From: Streptomyces sp. NBC_01255
Lineage (GTDB): Bacteria > Actinomycetota > Actinomycetes > Streptomycetales > Streptomycetaceae
Direction of reading: 5' to 3'
Assembly (NCBI RefSeq): GCF_036226445.1
Contig: NZ_CP108474.1
Location: 3,906,001-3,970,000 of the forward strand
Length of the DNA: 64,000 bases
Under the pieces are notes generated by a model that was given only the letters and a program-made list of their open reading frames with translations, did not search any database and was not told the origin of the DNA. The position numbers and the translations under genes were made by a program. Position 1 is the first letter of the stretch, and each line of letters opens with the position of its first letter. Of the stretch, positions 26,826 through 37,644 are shown piece by piece.

Positions 26826-27773
26826 GTGCTGGAAGAGGTGGAGCGCTGGCTGGACCGGCGGTCCTGGTCCGTGGCTGACCGGCCGATGGAGCGGATCCTC
26901 GCCGCCAAGCGAAACACGAAGGTCAGCGTCGTGCTGCCGGCGCTGAACGAGGAGGCGACGGTCGGCGACATCGTCGCCGTGATCCGCCGCGAGCTGATGT
27001 CCGAGGCGGTGCCGCTCGTCGACGAACTGGTCGTGATCGACTCGGGCTCCACCGACCGTACGGCGGAGGTGGCCGCGGCGGCCGGGGCGCGGGTGGTCGC
27101 GCGGGACGCGATCCTCCCCCGGATACCGGCCGTCCCCGGCAAGGGCGAGGTCCTGTGGCGGTCGCTCATGGTGACGAGCGGGGACGTCGTGTGCTTCGTG
27201 GACGCGGATCTGCGGGACTTCTCCGCGGACTTCGTGACGGGGATCGTGGGCCCGCTGCTCACCGACCCCGACATCGACTTCGTGAAGGCGACCTACGACC
27301 GCCCGTTCGGAGCCGGGGACACTCCTGGCCAGGGCGGTCGCGTGACCGAGCTGGTGGCACGCCCGCTGCTCAACCTGCACTGGCCGCAGCTGGCCGGCTT
27401 CGTCCAGCCGCTGGGCGGCGAGTACGCGGTGCGGCGCTCGCTCCTGGAGCGGCTGCCCTTCCCCGTCGGTTACGGAGTGGAGCTGGGGCTGCTCGTCGAC
27501 GCGCTGCACACGGTGGGCCTGGACGCGCTCGCGCAGGTCGACGTGGGTGTGCGCAAGCACCGCCATCAGGACGAGCGGGCGCTCGGCCGGATGGCGGCGG
27601 CGATCTACCGGACGGCGCAGCTGCGGCTGTCGCGCGGGCACCTCGTACGGCCGCGGCTGACGCAGTTCGAGCGGGGCGAGGACGGGTTCGTCCCGCGGAC
27701 CTACGCGGTGGACACGGAGGAGCGGCCGCCGATGCTCGACATCAGGGAGTACACGCGCCGCCGCGTGGCGTAA
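26826..27773 (+). CDS. gpgS: Glucosyl-3-phosphoglycerate synthase
   Basis: This 315-residue GT81-type transferase moves glucose from a nucleotide sugar to 3-phosphoglycerate, the first step to glucosylglycerate and methylglucose lipopolysaccharides. SVVLPALNEEATVGDIV is the nucleotide-binding start, VIDSGSTDRTAE follows, and FVDADLRDF carries the metal-binding DxD. LQPLGGEYAV-like and GYGVELGLLVDA segments are also typical. GTG 26826 with GGAG upstream is preferred to the longer frame. Nearby otsA and otsB suggest a compatible-solute region. Confidence 0.88.
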   Translation: MLEEVERWLDRRSWSVADRPMERILAAKRNTKVSVVLPALNEEATVGDIVAVIRRELMSEAVPLVDELVVIDSGSTDRTAEVAAAAGARVVARDAILPRIPAVPGKGEVLWRSLMVTSGDVVCFVDADLRDFSADFVTGIVGPLLTDPDIDFVKATYDRPFGAGDTPGQGGRVTELVARPLLNLHWPQLAGFVQPLGGEYAVRRSLLERLPFPVGYGVELGLLVDALHTVGLDALAQVDVGVRKHRHQDERALGRMAAAIYRTAQLRLSRGHLVRPRLTQFERGEDGFVPRTYAVDTEERPPMLDIREYTRRRVA

Positions 27774-27811
27774 CGCCACCAGATGATCCGTTTTGCCTAC
27801 ATTGCCCTTTT

Positions 27812-29671
<1,860 letters not shown>

Positions 29672-29783
29672 CCGGCACTGACCCGCACTGACTCCCGCTG
29701 ACCCCCGCTGACCCTCCGTGGCCGGATCGGCCCGTCTCGTATACGTACGTTTGAGCGTTTACGGGACGGGCTAGGTTCGCCAC

Positions 29784-31220
29784 ATGGCTACTGTGCTCGT
29801 GGCATCCAACCGGGGACCCGTCTCGTACGTGCTCGGCGAGGACGGTGAGCTCGACGCCCGCAGGGGCGGAGGCGGCCTGGTCTCGGGCCTGAGCGCCATC
29901 TCGTCCCAGGACAGCCTGTGGGTGTGCGCGGCCCTAGGCGAGGGCGACCGCGAGGCCGTACGGCGCGGGATCGGCGAGCCGGGCGTCCGGATGCTGGACA
30001 TCGCCCCGGACGTGTACGCCGACGCCTACAACGGCATCGCGAACTCGGTGCTGTGGTTCCTCCACCACCATCTGTACGACATCCCGCGCGAGCCCGTCTT
30101 CGACGCGGAGTTCCGGCGCCGCTGGGAGGCGTACCGGAGCTACAACCGCGCCTTCGCCGAGGCCCTGGCCGCCGAGGCGGAGGAAGGCGCGGCGGTCCTC
30201 GTCCAGGACTACCACCTGGCCCTGGTCCCGGGGATGCTCCGCGAACTCCGCCCCGACCTGCGGATCGCCCACTTCACGCACACCCCGTGGGCCTCCCCGG
30301 AGTACCTGCGGATGCTCCCGGACGACATCCGCGAGGAGCTCCTGTGGGGGATGCTCGGCGCGGACGAGCTGGGTTTCCACACCTGGGGATGGGCGTCGGC
30401 GTTCGTCAGCGGCGCGTCCATGGACGGCGCGGCGGGGTCGGCCCAGGGCCTGTGGCGCAGCGGGGACCCCTGGCGCGGGGTGGAACACATGCGGCACGGC
30501 TCGGAAAAGGCCCACACCCGGGTCCGGGCGTACCCACTCGGCGTGGACGCCGACGAGCTGCGGGCGCTCGCGCACCGCCCCGAGGTGGACGAACGGCTGG
30601 CCCGGCTCCGGGAGGAGATCGGCGACCGCAGGACGATCGTCCGTGTCGACCGCACCGAGCTCTCCAAGAACATCCTCCGCGGCCTCCTCGCCTACCGCGA
30701 GCTGCTCACCACCCACCCCGAGTGGCGCGACCGGGTGGTCCACCTGGCCTCGGCGTACCCCTCGCGGCAGGACCTGGAGTCGTACCGCCAGTACACGACC
30801 GCGGTGGCGCGGCTCGCCTCGGAGATCAACACCGAGTTCGGCACTGCCGACTGGCAGCCGGTCCTGGTCTCGGTACGGGACGACTTCACCCGCTCCCTGG
30901 CCGCCTACCGCCTCGCGGACGTGGCCCTGGTGAACCCGGTGCGCGACGGCATGAACCTGGTCGCGAAGGAGATACCGGTCGTCTCGGAGGCCGGCTGCGC
31001 GCTGGTCCTGTCGCGGGAGGCGGGGGCGTACGAGGAACTGCGCGAGGACGCGCTCACCGTGAACCCGTTCGACGTGTCGGAGACCGCCGAAGCCCTCCAC
31101 ACCGCCCTGTCGATGCCGCCGACCGAACGCGCCGCCCGCTCCGAACGCCTCGCCACGGCGGCCACGGCCCTGCCACCACAACGCTGGTTCCTGAACCAAC
31201 TGGAGGCGCTGCGCGACTAG
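29784..31220 (+). CDS. otsA: Trehalose-6-phosphate synthase
   Basis: This 478-residue GT20 enzyme makes trehalose-6-phosphate from glucose-6-phosphate and a nucleotide glucose. Family signatures are VASNRGPVSY, VQDYHLALVPGMLR, HFTHTPWASPEYLRML and, near the end, NPVRDGMNLVAKE. otsB lies 1.3 kb further on the other strand. Its TAG stop shares bases with the stop of the converging HxlR gene, with no spacer left for a terminator. Confidence 0.93.
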   Translation: MATVLVASNRGPVSYVLGEDGELDARRGGGGLVSGLSAISSQDSLWVCAALGEGDREAVRRGIGEPGVRMLDIAPDVYADAYNGIANSVLWFLHHHLYDIPREPVFDAEFRRRWEAYRSYNRAFAEALAAEAEEGAAVLVQDYHLALVPGMLRELRPDLRIAHFTHTPWASPEYLRMLPDDIREELLWGMLGADELGFHTWGWASAFVSGASMDGAAGSAQGLWRSGDPWRGVEHMRHGSEKAHTRVRAYPLGVDADELRALAHRPEVDERLARLREEIGDRRTIVRVDRTELSKNILRGLLAYRELLTTHPEWRDRVVHLASAYPSRQDLESYRQYTTAVARLASEINTEFGTADWQPVLVSVRDDFTRSLAAYRLADVALVNPVRDGMNLVAKEIPVVSEAGCALVLSREAGAYEELREDALTVNPFDVSETAEALHTALSMPPTERAARSERLATAATALPPQRWFLNQLEALRD

Positions 31221-31570
31221 GGAGTGCCTTCCTTCCGCTCCCGACGCTCGCGGCCCCAGGCCGCCAGCGGCTCCAGGGCGTCGTTGAGGCGCATCCCGTC
31301 CTTCGTCAGGCCGTACTCGACGCGGGGCGGGACCTCGTCGTACGAGACGCGGTCCACGATCCCGTCGGCCTCCATCTCCCGCAGGTGGGAGGCGAGCACC
31401 TTCTCGGTGATGCCGGGAATCAGCCGCCGCAGCGCGCCGAAGCGGCTCCGCGGGTGGACGTGGAGCGCCCACAGGATGAGCACCTTCCACTTGCCGCCGA
31501 TCACCTCCATCGAGGTGTCGATCCCGCAGACGTGCTCGTCGTCGGCCCCGGGCCGGTTCAGCGTCGCCAT
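31217..31570 (-). CDS. HxlR-family transcriptional regulator
   Basis: This 117-residue winged-helix protein has the family pattern Cys near the start (DEHVCGIDTSMEVIGGKWKV), RFGALRRLIPGITEKVLASHL as recognition helix, and DEVPPRVEYGLTKDG as wing. The lone N-terminal Cys suggests redox or electrophile sensing. It diverges from an imine-reductase-like gene; the palindromic repeats between them are probably its operator. ATG 31570 is chosen because the domain begins immediately after it. Confidence 0.9.
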   Translation of the reverse strand: MATLNRPGADDEHVCGIDTSMEVIGGKWKVLILWALHVHPRSRFGALRRLIPGITEKVLASHLREMEADGIVDRVSYDEVPPRVEYGLTKDGMRLNDALEPLAAWGRERRERKEGTP

Positions 31571-31612
31571 CCCCCACACCCTTCTGACGTGTTCACTCAC
31601 CTCAGGGTAACC

Positions 31613-31636
31613 ACCCACTTCCAAGTGGGTACTTGA
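31613..31636. promoter_or_regulatory. Probable HxlR operator between divergent genes
   Basis: ACCCACTT-CC-AAGTGGGT (31613-31630) is a perfect dyad. It continues into AAGTGGGTACTT, a second dyad sharing one arm, so ACTT/AAGT elements alternate three times. It sits 43 bases from the HxlR start and 32 from the other gene's ATG. Confidence 0.65.
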
Positions 31637-31667
31637 GCAGGTCAGGGCCCTGGAGCAGCCTGGGGGC

Positions 31668-32558
31668 ATGACACAGAACACCGCACAGAAGACCCCCGTC
31701 ACCCTGCTCGGCCTCGGTGCGATGGGCACCGCCCTGGCCCGTACCTGGCTCACCGCCGGTCACCCGCTCACCGTCTGGAACCGCACCCCGGGCCGCGCGG
31801 CCGGACTTGTCGGCGAGGGTGCGAAGCCCGCCGGCAGCGCCGCCGAGGCGGTCGCCGCGAGCACCCTCGTCGTCGTCTGCCTCCTGGACGACGCCTCGGT
31901 CGGCGAGGCCCTCGCCGACGCCGACCTGGCGGGGAAGGACCTCGTCAACCTCACCACCACGACCCCGGCCCAGGCCCGCGCCCGCGGCGAGTGGGCCCGC
32001 GAGCGCGGGGCCCGCTACCTGGACGGCGGGATCATGGCCGTACCGCCGATGGTCGGCATCCCGGAGGCCGGCGGGTACGTGTTCTACAGCGGCTCGAAGG
32101 AGCTGTTCGCGGAGCACCGGGAGACCCTGGCCGTGCCCGTGGGCACCACGTACGTCGGCGAGGACGCGGGCCACGCGGCCCTGTACGACGTGGCCCTGCT
32201 CAGCGCGATGTACGGGATGATCTCGGGCGCCACGCACGCCTTCGCCCTGATCCGGAAGGAGGACATCGACCCGGTCGCGTTCGCCCCGCTGCTCGTGGAC
32301 TGGATCACGGCGATGGCCGGCCCGTCGATCACACAGACCGGCAAGCAGCTGACGAGCGGCGCCCTCACCGAGGACGTGGTCTCCAACCTGGCCATGCAGG
32401 TGGCCGGTGTCCCGACCTTCCTCACCACGGCCGAGGAGCAGGGCGTGAGCCCGGAACTGATCAGCCCGTTCTTCGAGCTGATGCGCCGCCGGCTGGCCCT
32501 CGGCAGCGGCGACGAGGACCTCACGGGCGTGGTCGACCTGCTCGTACGAGGGAAGTGA
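31668..32558 (+). CDS. Imine-reductase-like NAD(P)-dependent oxidoreductase
   Basis: This 296-residue protein has the 6-phosphogluconate-dehydrogenase-type Rossmann start VTLLGLGAMGTALARTWL and NRTPGRAAGLV for NADPH. The C-terminal helical domain contains HAALYDVALLSAMYGMI, where the Asp occupies the position of the proton donor in many imine reductases. It forms a divergent pair with an HxlR regulator, suggesting induction by a reactive small molecule. The natural substrate is unknown. Confidence 0.82.
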   Translation: MTQNTAQKTPVTLLGLGAMGTALARTWLTAGHPLTVWNRTPGRAAGLVGEGAKPAGSAAEAVAASTLVVVCLLDDASVGEALADADLAGKDLVNLTTTTPAQARARGEWARERGARYLDGGIMAVPPMVGIPEAGGYVFYSGSKELFAEHRETLAVPVGTTYVGEDAGHAALYDVALLSAMYGMISGATHAFALIRKEDIDPVAFAPLLVDWITAMAGPSITQTGKQLTSGALTEDVVSNLAMQVAGVPTFLTTAEEQGVSPELISPFFELMRRRLALGSGDEDLTGVVDLLVRGK

Positions 32559-32562
32559 CCGG

Positions 32563-33405
32563 TCAGGCCCCCCGTACCGCCTCCGCGAGCGCGGCCAGGA
32601 AGTCCACGACCCCCGGCGGGCCCGCCACCGAGAGGTCCGCGCGGGCGGCGAGTTCCGGGACCTCGGTGGAGCCGCTGCAGACCAGGAGGCCGGGGGTGCC
32701 GTCGGAGCGGAGTTTCTCGACGGCGGCGAAGGCGGGCAGGTCGCCCAGGTCGTCGCCCGCGTAGAGCACGGATCCGGCGCCCGTCTCCCGTACGTACTCG
32801 GCGAGCGCCACGCCCTTGTCCATGCCCGGGGGCCGCAGCTCCAGGACCATGCGGCCGGGTTCCAGGACCAGGCCGTGGTGGGTGGCGAGGTCGCCGAGGG
32901 GGCCCTTGAGGGCCTCGAAGGCGCCTTCCGGGTCGAGGGCGCGGCGGGTGTGGACGGCGACCGCCCGGCCCTTCTCCTCGATCCAGACGCCCGGCCAGGC
33001 GCCGGCCCGGTCGAGGAAGCCGGGGAGTTCGGCGCGGACGGAGGCCACGCCCGGGTGCGGGGCGGCGGCCTTGACGGTGCCGGTGACGGCGTCCCAGCGT
33101 TCGGCGCCGTAGTGGCCGAGGACGACGAGGTGTCCGAGGCCGGGGACTCCGGCGAAGCCCCCGTAGCGGACGGCGACCCCGGCGGGGCGGCCGGTCACGA
33201 CGGCGACGGAGGCGACCTCGGGAGCGAGGGCGGCGAGGGCGGCCACGGCACCGGGGTGGGCGCGGGCCTGTTCGGGGTCGGGGACGATCTCGGCGAGCGT
33301 GCCGTCGAAGTCGAGGGCGACGACGGCTTTCGCGGGCCGCGCGAGAAGCGCGGCCAGACCGTCGGCGCCGGCGGATGTGGTCGGGTGCGGGAGGCTTCTG
33401 ACCAT
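32563..33405 (-). CDS. otsB: Trehalose-6-phosphate phosphatase
   Basis: This 280-residue HAD-superfamily enzyme removes phosphate from trehalose-6-phosphate. Motif I is VVALDFDGTLAEIV, motif II lies in VAVVTGRPAG, and motifs III/IV include PPGMDKGVAL and VLYAGDDLGDLPAF. A GHYGAERW segment is typical for OtsB. It completes the pathway started by otsA. ATG 33405 is used. It ends 5 bases from the converging oxidoreductase stop. Confidence 0.92.
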   Translation of the reverse strand: MVRSLPHPTTSAGADGLAALLARPAKAVVALDFDGTLAEIVPDPEQARAHPGAVAALAALAPEVASVAVVTGRPAGVAVRYGGFAGVPGLGHLVVLGHYGAERWDAVTGTVKAAAPHPGVASVRAELPGFLDRAGAWPGVWIEEKGRAVAVHTRRALDPEGAFEALKGPLGDLATHHGLVLEPGRMVLELRPPGMDKGVALAEYVRETGAGSVLYAGDDLGDLPAFAAVEKLRSDGTPGLLVCSGSTEVPELAARADLSVAGPPGVVDFLAALAEAVRGA

Positions 33406-33572
33406 GTTCACGACCCTACCGACGCGGGGCGTCCGCCGACACAGGACAGCAGGGTTTGGCCGCGCTCGGATCGCCACCCCGACCCCCACCGGGCATGCCG
33501 CGCGATCCGGCCTCAGCCCTCACCCGTCGCACCGCTGGGAGCGTCCCCGATTCCGGCGCTGGCGGACCTCAC

Positions 33573-33836
33573 TCACCTGCGCCGTTGCTTCTCCGCCCTC
33601 ACCCGGCGCAGCCGGTTGACCGTGACCGGGTCGTGGGCGAGGGCGCGCGGGTCGTCGAGGAGGGCGTTGAGCAGCTGGTAGTAGCGGGTCGGGGAGAGGC
33701 CGAGCCCCTCACGGACGGCCCGCTCCTTGGCGCCGGGGCCGGGCCAGGAGCGGCGCTCGACGGCAAGCAGGGCCCGCTCGCGCTCGCCGAGCCCGTCCCC
33801 GCTGCCGCCGTCCGTCGTCCCCTGCTCTTCGGTCAT
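33573..33836 (-). CDS. DUF3263 protein
   Basis: This 87-residue protein has a helix-turn-helix-like core: ERERALLAVERRSWPGPGAK, then GLSPTRYYQLLNALLDDPRA and VNRLRRVRAEKQRRR. The pattern is that of DUF3263, a small actinobacterial family likely to bind DNA. It lies 12 bases after the sugar-binding lipoprotein gene on the same strand, so it may be expressed with it. Confidence 0.85.
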   Translation of the reverse strand: MTEEQGTTDGGSGDGLGERERALLAVERRSWPGPGAKERAVREGLGLSPTRYYQLLNALLDDPRALAHDPVTVNRLRRVRAEKQRRR

Positions 33837-33848
33837 ACGACCAACTTA

Positions 33849-35120
33849 TTACTCGGCGTTCTCCGCCGCCGTCGCCGCCCGGCCTATCGTGCCGAGGACC
33901 TCGGCGGGGCGGCCGGCGGGGGTGACGGCCTTGCCGATGTTCTGCTTGACGTTCTCGCTGACCGTGGCCCAGGAGGTCTTGCCGACGGGCGGGAGCTGGG
34001 AGTCCGGGAGCCCCTTGAGGAACTCGCGCAGGTTGGCGTACTCGGGGTCGGTCTCCATGCGGGTGGAGGCGCTGACGGTGACCGGGAGCAGGTCGTTGTC
34101 GCCGGCGAACTTCAGGACGTTCTCGTCGGTGAAGACGAAGTTGAGGAAGTCGCCGATCTCCTTGCGGTGGCCGTTCTGCTTGAAGCCCATGATCCAGTCG
34201 GCGACGCCCATGGAGGTCCTGGGCTTACCGTCGATGCCGGGCAGCGGCACCTGGCCGACCTCGACGCCCTTCTTCGCGGCTTCCTTGACCAGCGAGGGGT
34301 GGCCGTTGAGCATGCCGACCTCGCCGCTCGCGAAGGCGGCGAAGGCGGCCTTGCGGTTGAGCTTGCCGGGGGCGACGGGGCCGGTGAGGCCCTTGCCGAC
34401 CAGGTTCTTCTTCAGCCAGTCGAAGGTGCGGACGTTCGCCTCGGAGTCGACGGCGTAGTGGTCGGTGGCGTCGGTCCAGCCGCCGCCACCGCTGAGGAGC
34501 CACATGAGGGCCTCGGCCTGGGCCTCCTCGGGGCCGAGCGGCAGCGCGAAGGGGGTCTTGACGCCCTTGTCCTTGAGCTTCTCGGCGGCCGCGGCCAGCT
34601 CGTCCCAGGTGGTGGGGGCCTCGGCGCCGGCCTCCTCGAAGAGGGCCTTGTTGTAGAAGAGCGGCCGGGTGGAGGCGACGAACGGCAGCCCGTACTGGGT
34701 GCGCTTGGTCTCTCCGGCGGCGACGAGCGGCGCGAGGAAGTTGGCCTGGACGGGGATGGAGAGGATCTGGTCGGCGGCGTAGAGCTCACCGGCGGCCGCG
34801 TAGTCGGCGTAGGCGCCGATCTGGGCGACGTCGGGGGCCTCGTCGGCCTTGACCATCTCGGCGACCTTGCGGTCGACGTCGTCCCAGGACTCGATCTGGA
34901 CCTCGACCTTCACACCGGGGTGCTCCGCCTCGAAGGCGGCGACGAGGTCGGCCCAGTACTTCTTGGTCGTGTCCCCGCCGGTCAGGTCGTAGTCGGCGGC
35001 GACCAGTCTGAGGGTCACGTCACCGGATTCGCCCTCCAGGACGCCGCATCCGGCGACCGTGGCGGTCAGTCCGAGGGCGGCGGCGGCCGCGGTCAGTCCA
35101 AGGAATCGTCGCCGCTCCAC
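33849..35120 (-). CDS. Tat-exported sugar-binding lipoprotein, orphan ABC solute-binding protein
   Basis: This 423-residue SBP_bac_1/8 protein begins VERRRFLGLTAAAAALG, with a twin-arginine motif, and has the lipobox TVAGC. The mature part shows typical phrases (FEAEHPGVKVEVQIESWDD, EAPDVAQIGAYADYAAAG). GTG 35120, preceded by AAGGTGG, is preferred to 35183. No permease or ATPase gene is adjacent, so it must share a transporter or act as a sensor. A DasR-like site in the shared promoter and the nag genes opposite suggest an amino-sugar ligand. Confidence 0.82.
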   Translation of the reverse strand: MERRRFLGLTAAAAALGLTATVAGCGVLEGESGDVTLRLVAADYDLTGGDTTKKYWADLVAAFEAEHPGVKVEVQIESWDDVDRKVAEMVKADEAPDVAQIGAYADYAAAGELYAADQILSIPVQANFLAPLVAAGETKRTQYGLPFVASTRPLFYNKALFEEAGAEAPTTWDELAAAAEKLKDKGVKTPFALPLGPEEAQAEALMWLLSGGGGWTDATDHYAVDSEANVRTFDWLKKNLVGKGLTGPVAPGKLNRKAAFAAFASGEVGMLNGHPSLVKEAAKKGVEVGQVPLPGIDGKPRTSMGVADWIMGFKQNGHRKEIGDFLNFVFTDENVLKFAGDNDLLPVTVSASTRMETDPEYANLREFLKGLPDSQLPPVGKTSWATVSENVKQNIGKAVTPAGRPAEVLGTIGRAATAAENAE

Positions 35121-35341
35121 GGCTTCATCCACCTTTTTGCTCGTCGTTGAGCTGCGTTGAGTTGTTATGTGCACGGTTTTCACACGGCTGTGAGCTGCGC
35201 GTTTGCTCTACGCAGGGACGCAAGTCTCCCCCGCGGCCGGGCATGAGGTCTACACCACCTGGGTATCACTTCCGCAACACAGCCGGGACCATGGACCCAT
35301 GACGGGTCCCGAATTTGTATCCGTACGCAACAATCCTCGGC

Positions 35342-35357
35342 AGTGGACTAGACCTTT
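35342..35357. promoter_or_regulatory. Putative DasR-responsive element (dre)
   Basis: AGTGGACTAGACCTTT resembles the 16-bp dre consensus, which centres on TGGTCTAGACCA. It lies 29 bases before the ROK kinase GTG, in the region shared with the sugar-binding lipoprotein. DasR is the GlcNAc regulator of streptomycetes and is known to control nag genes. Confidence 0.75.
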
Positions 35358-35385
35358 TGGGTCCCCGCGCGCCAAACTGTCCCCC

Positions 35386-36345
35386 GTGAGACACGTCATC
35401 GCCCTGGATGTGGGCGGCACCGGCATGAAGGCCGCCCTAGTCGGGGCGGACGGCACCCTGCTCCACGAGGCCCGCCGCGCCACCGGGCGCGACCGCGGCC
35501 CCGAGGCCGTGGTCGAGACGATCCTCGGCTTCGCCGAGGACCTCCGCGCCCTCGGCCAGGAGCGGTACGGCGAGCCCGCCGCGGCCGCGGGAGTCGCCGT
35601 CCCCGGCATCGTCGACGCCGAGAACGGCATCGCCGTCTACGCGTCCAACCTCGGCTGGCGCGACGTTCCCATGCGCGAACTCCTCAGCCGGCGCCTCGAC
35701 GGCATCCCCGTCGCCCTCGGCCACGACGTCCGCACCGGCGGCCTCGCCGAAGGACGCATCGGCGCCGGCAACGGCGCCGACCGCTTCCTCTTCGTGCCCC
35801 TCGGCACCGGCATCGCCGGCGCCATCGGCATCGGCGACCGCATCGAGGCCGGCGCCCACGGCTACGCCGGCGAGATCGGCCACATCGTCGTCCGCCCCGG
35901 CGGCACCGACTGCACCTGCGGCCAGCGCGGCTGCCTGGAGCGGTACGCCTCCGCCTCCGCCGTCTCCCAGGCCTGGGCCGCCGCCTCCGGCGATCCCGAG
36001 GCCGACGCCGCCGACTGCGCCAAGGCCGTCGAGTCCGGCGACGCCACCGCCCTACGGGTCTGGCAGGACGCTGTCGACGCCCTCGCCGACGGCCTCGTCA
36101 CCGCGCTCACCCTGCTGGACCCCAGCACGCTCATCATCGGTGGCGGTCTCGCCGAGGCCGGGGAAACCTTGTTCACACCACTTCGGGCCGCGGTGGAGGA
36201 GCGAGTCACGTTCCAGAAGCTGCCCGCCATCGTCCCGGCGGCCCTCGGGGACACCGCCGGTTGCCTGGGCGCGGGCCTCCTCGCCTGGGATCTGCTCGCC
36301 GACCAGCACCCCCAGCGCCCCACCGACTCGGAGGTTTCCGCCTGA
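35386..36345 (+). CDS. nagK: ROK-family sugar kinase, probably N-acetylglucosamine kinase
   Basis: This 319-residue kinase starts HVIALDVGGTGMKAALVG (phosphate loop). It has the catalytic Asp in VALGHDVRTGG and the ROK zinc motif CTCGQRGCLERYAS. It phosphorylates a hexose, here most likely GlcNAc, because nagA overlaps its stop (TGATG) and a dre-like site precedes it. GTG 35386 has no Shine-Dalgarno, which suggests a leaderless transcript. Glucose kinase activity cannot be excluded. Confidence 0.85.
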   Translation: MRHVIALDVGGTGMKAALVGADGTLLHEARRATGRDRGPEAVVETILGFAEDLRALGQERYGEPAAAAGVAVPGIVDAENGIAVYASNLGWRDVPMRELLSRRLDGIPVALGHDVRTGGLAEGRIGAGNGADRFLFVPLGTGIAGAIGIGDRIEAGAHGYAGEIGHIVVRPGGTDCTCGQRGCLERYASASAVSQAWAAASGDPEADAADCAKAVESGDATALRVWQDAVDALADGLVTALTLLDPSTLIIGGGLAEAGETLFTPLRAAVEERVTFQKLPAIVPAALGDTAGCLGAGLLAWDLLADQHPQRPTDSEVSA

Positions 36346-37499
36346 TGGCCGATCACAAGGTTCTCGCCGGCGCACACGTCGTGCTGCCCACCGGAATCGT
36401 CGAGAACGGACGCGTGATCGTCGAGGGCGACCGCATCACCGGCAGTGCCCCGGAAGGCGCCCCGGCCATCGACCTCACCGGGCACTGGCTCGTCCCCGGC
36501 TTCGTCGACATGCACAACCACGGCGGCGGCGGCGCGTCCTTCACCTCCGGCACCGTCGACGACGTCCTCACCGGCGTCCACACCCACCGCCTGCACGGCA
36601 CCACCACCGTCGTCGCCTCCTTCGTCACCGGCGACATGGACTTCCTCACCCGGCGGGCCGGCCTGCTCTCCGAACTCGCCGAGCAGGGCGAGATCGCCGG
36701 CCTCCACTTCGAGGGCCCGTTCATCTCCCCCTGCCGCAAGGGCGCCCACGACGAGACGCTGCTCCGCGACCCCGACCCGGCCGAGGTCCGCAAGCTGATC
36801 GACGCCGGCCGCGGCCAGGCCAAGATGGTCACGCTCGCCACCGAGCTGCCCGGCGGCATCAACTCCGTACACCTCCTCGCCGAGCACGGCGTGATCGCCG
36901 CGATCGGCCACACCGACGCGACGTACGAGCAGACCGTCGCCGCCATCGACGCGGGCGCCACCGTCGCCACGCACCTCTACAACGCGATGCCCGCCCTCGG
37001 CCACCGCGCGCCCGGCCCGATCGCCGCGCTCCTGGAGGACGAGCGGATCACCGTCGAGCTCATCAACGACGGCACGCACCTCCACCCCGCCTCCCTGGAG
37101 CTCGCCTTCCACCACGCGGGCCCCCAGCGGGTCGCCTTCATCACCGACGCGATGGACGCGGCGGGCTTCGGCGACGGCCACTACTCCCTCGGCCCGCTCG
37201 CCGTCGAGGTCAAGGACGGCGTCGCCCGCCTCGTCGAGGGCGGCTCCATCGCCGGCTCGACCCTCACCCTGGACCGCGCCTTCAAGCGCGCCGTCACCAT
37301 CGACGGCCTCCCCGTCGAGTCGGTCGTCCAGGCCATCTCCGCCAACCCCGCCCGTCTCCTCGGCGTCTACGACCGGGTCGGCTCCCTGGAGCCCGGCAAG
37401 GACGCCGACATCGTCGTCCTCGACGCCGAGTTCAACCTCAAGGGCGTCATGCGCAAGGGCGCCTGGATCGTCGACCCGACGACCACCACATCGGCCTGA
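36345..37499 (+). CDS. nagA: N-acetylglucosamine-6-phosphate deacetylase
   Basis: This 384-residue amidohydrolase removes the acetyl group from GlcNAc-6-phosphate. The metal and substrate motifs are VPGFVDMHNHGGGG, GLHFEGPFISP, AAIGHTDATYEQ, VATHLYNAM and the catalytic Asp in VAFITDAMDAAG. It is translationally coupled to the ROK kinase. It also takes the product of murQ, linking the MurNAc and GlcNAc routes in this window. A terminator follows. Confidence 0.95.
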   Translation: MADHKVLAGAHVVLPTGIVENGRVIVEGDRITGSAPEGAPAIDLTGHWLVPGFVDMHNHGGGGASFTSGTVDDVLTGVHTHRLHGTTTVVASFVTGDMDFLTRRAGLLSELAEQGEIAGLHFEGPFISPCRKGAHDETLLRDPDPAEVRKLIDAGRGQAKMVTLATELPGGINSVHLLAEHGVIAAIGHTDATYEQTVAAIDAGATVATHLYNAMPALGHRAPGPIAALLEDERITVELINDGTHLHPASLELAFHHAGPQRVAFITDAMDAAGFGDGHYSLGPLAVEVKDGVARLVEGGSIAGSTLTLDRAFKRAVTIDGLPVESVVQAISANPARLLGVYDRVGSLEPGKDADIVVLDAEFNLKGVMRKGAWIVDPTTTTSA

Positions 37500-37519
37500 T
37501 CAGCGGTCTGATCAGCGGT
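37496..37519 (+). repeat. 12-bp direct repeat at the nagA stop
   Basis: CTGATCAGCGGT occurs twice in direct succession (37496-37507, 37508-37519). The first copy contains the nagA stop codon. Confidence 0.8.
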
Positions 37520-37535
37520 CATACGGCGTCAAACG

Positions 37536-37576
37536 GAAGGGCGGTTGGTCGCGGGTCTGGGCCAACCGCCGTTCCT
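37536..37576 (+). terminator. Terminator of the nagK-nagA operon
   Basis: GGAAGGGCGGTTGG pairs with CCAACCGCCGTTCC with one mismatch (arms about 37536-37548 and 37562-37575), followed by TTT. Confidence 0.7.
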
Positions 37577-37644
37577 TTGGCATGATCGGTGCCCGTCGGA
37601 ACGCCCGTTCCGCAGGACTTCACACGGAGTACGGGGGTGCACAG

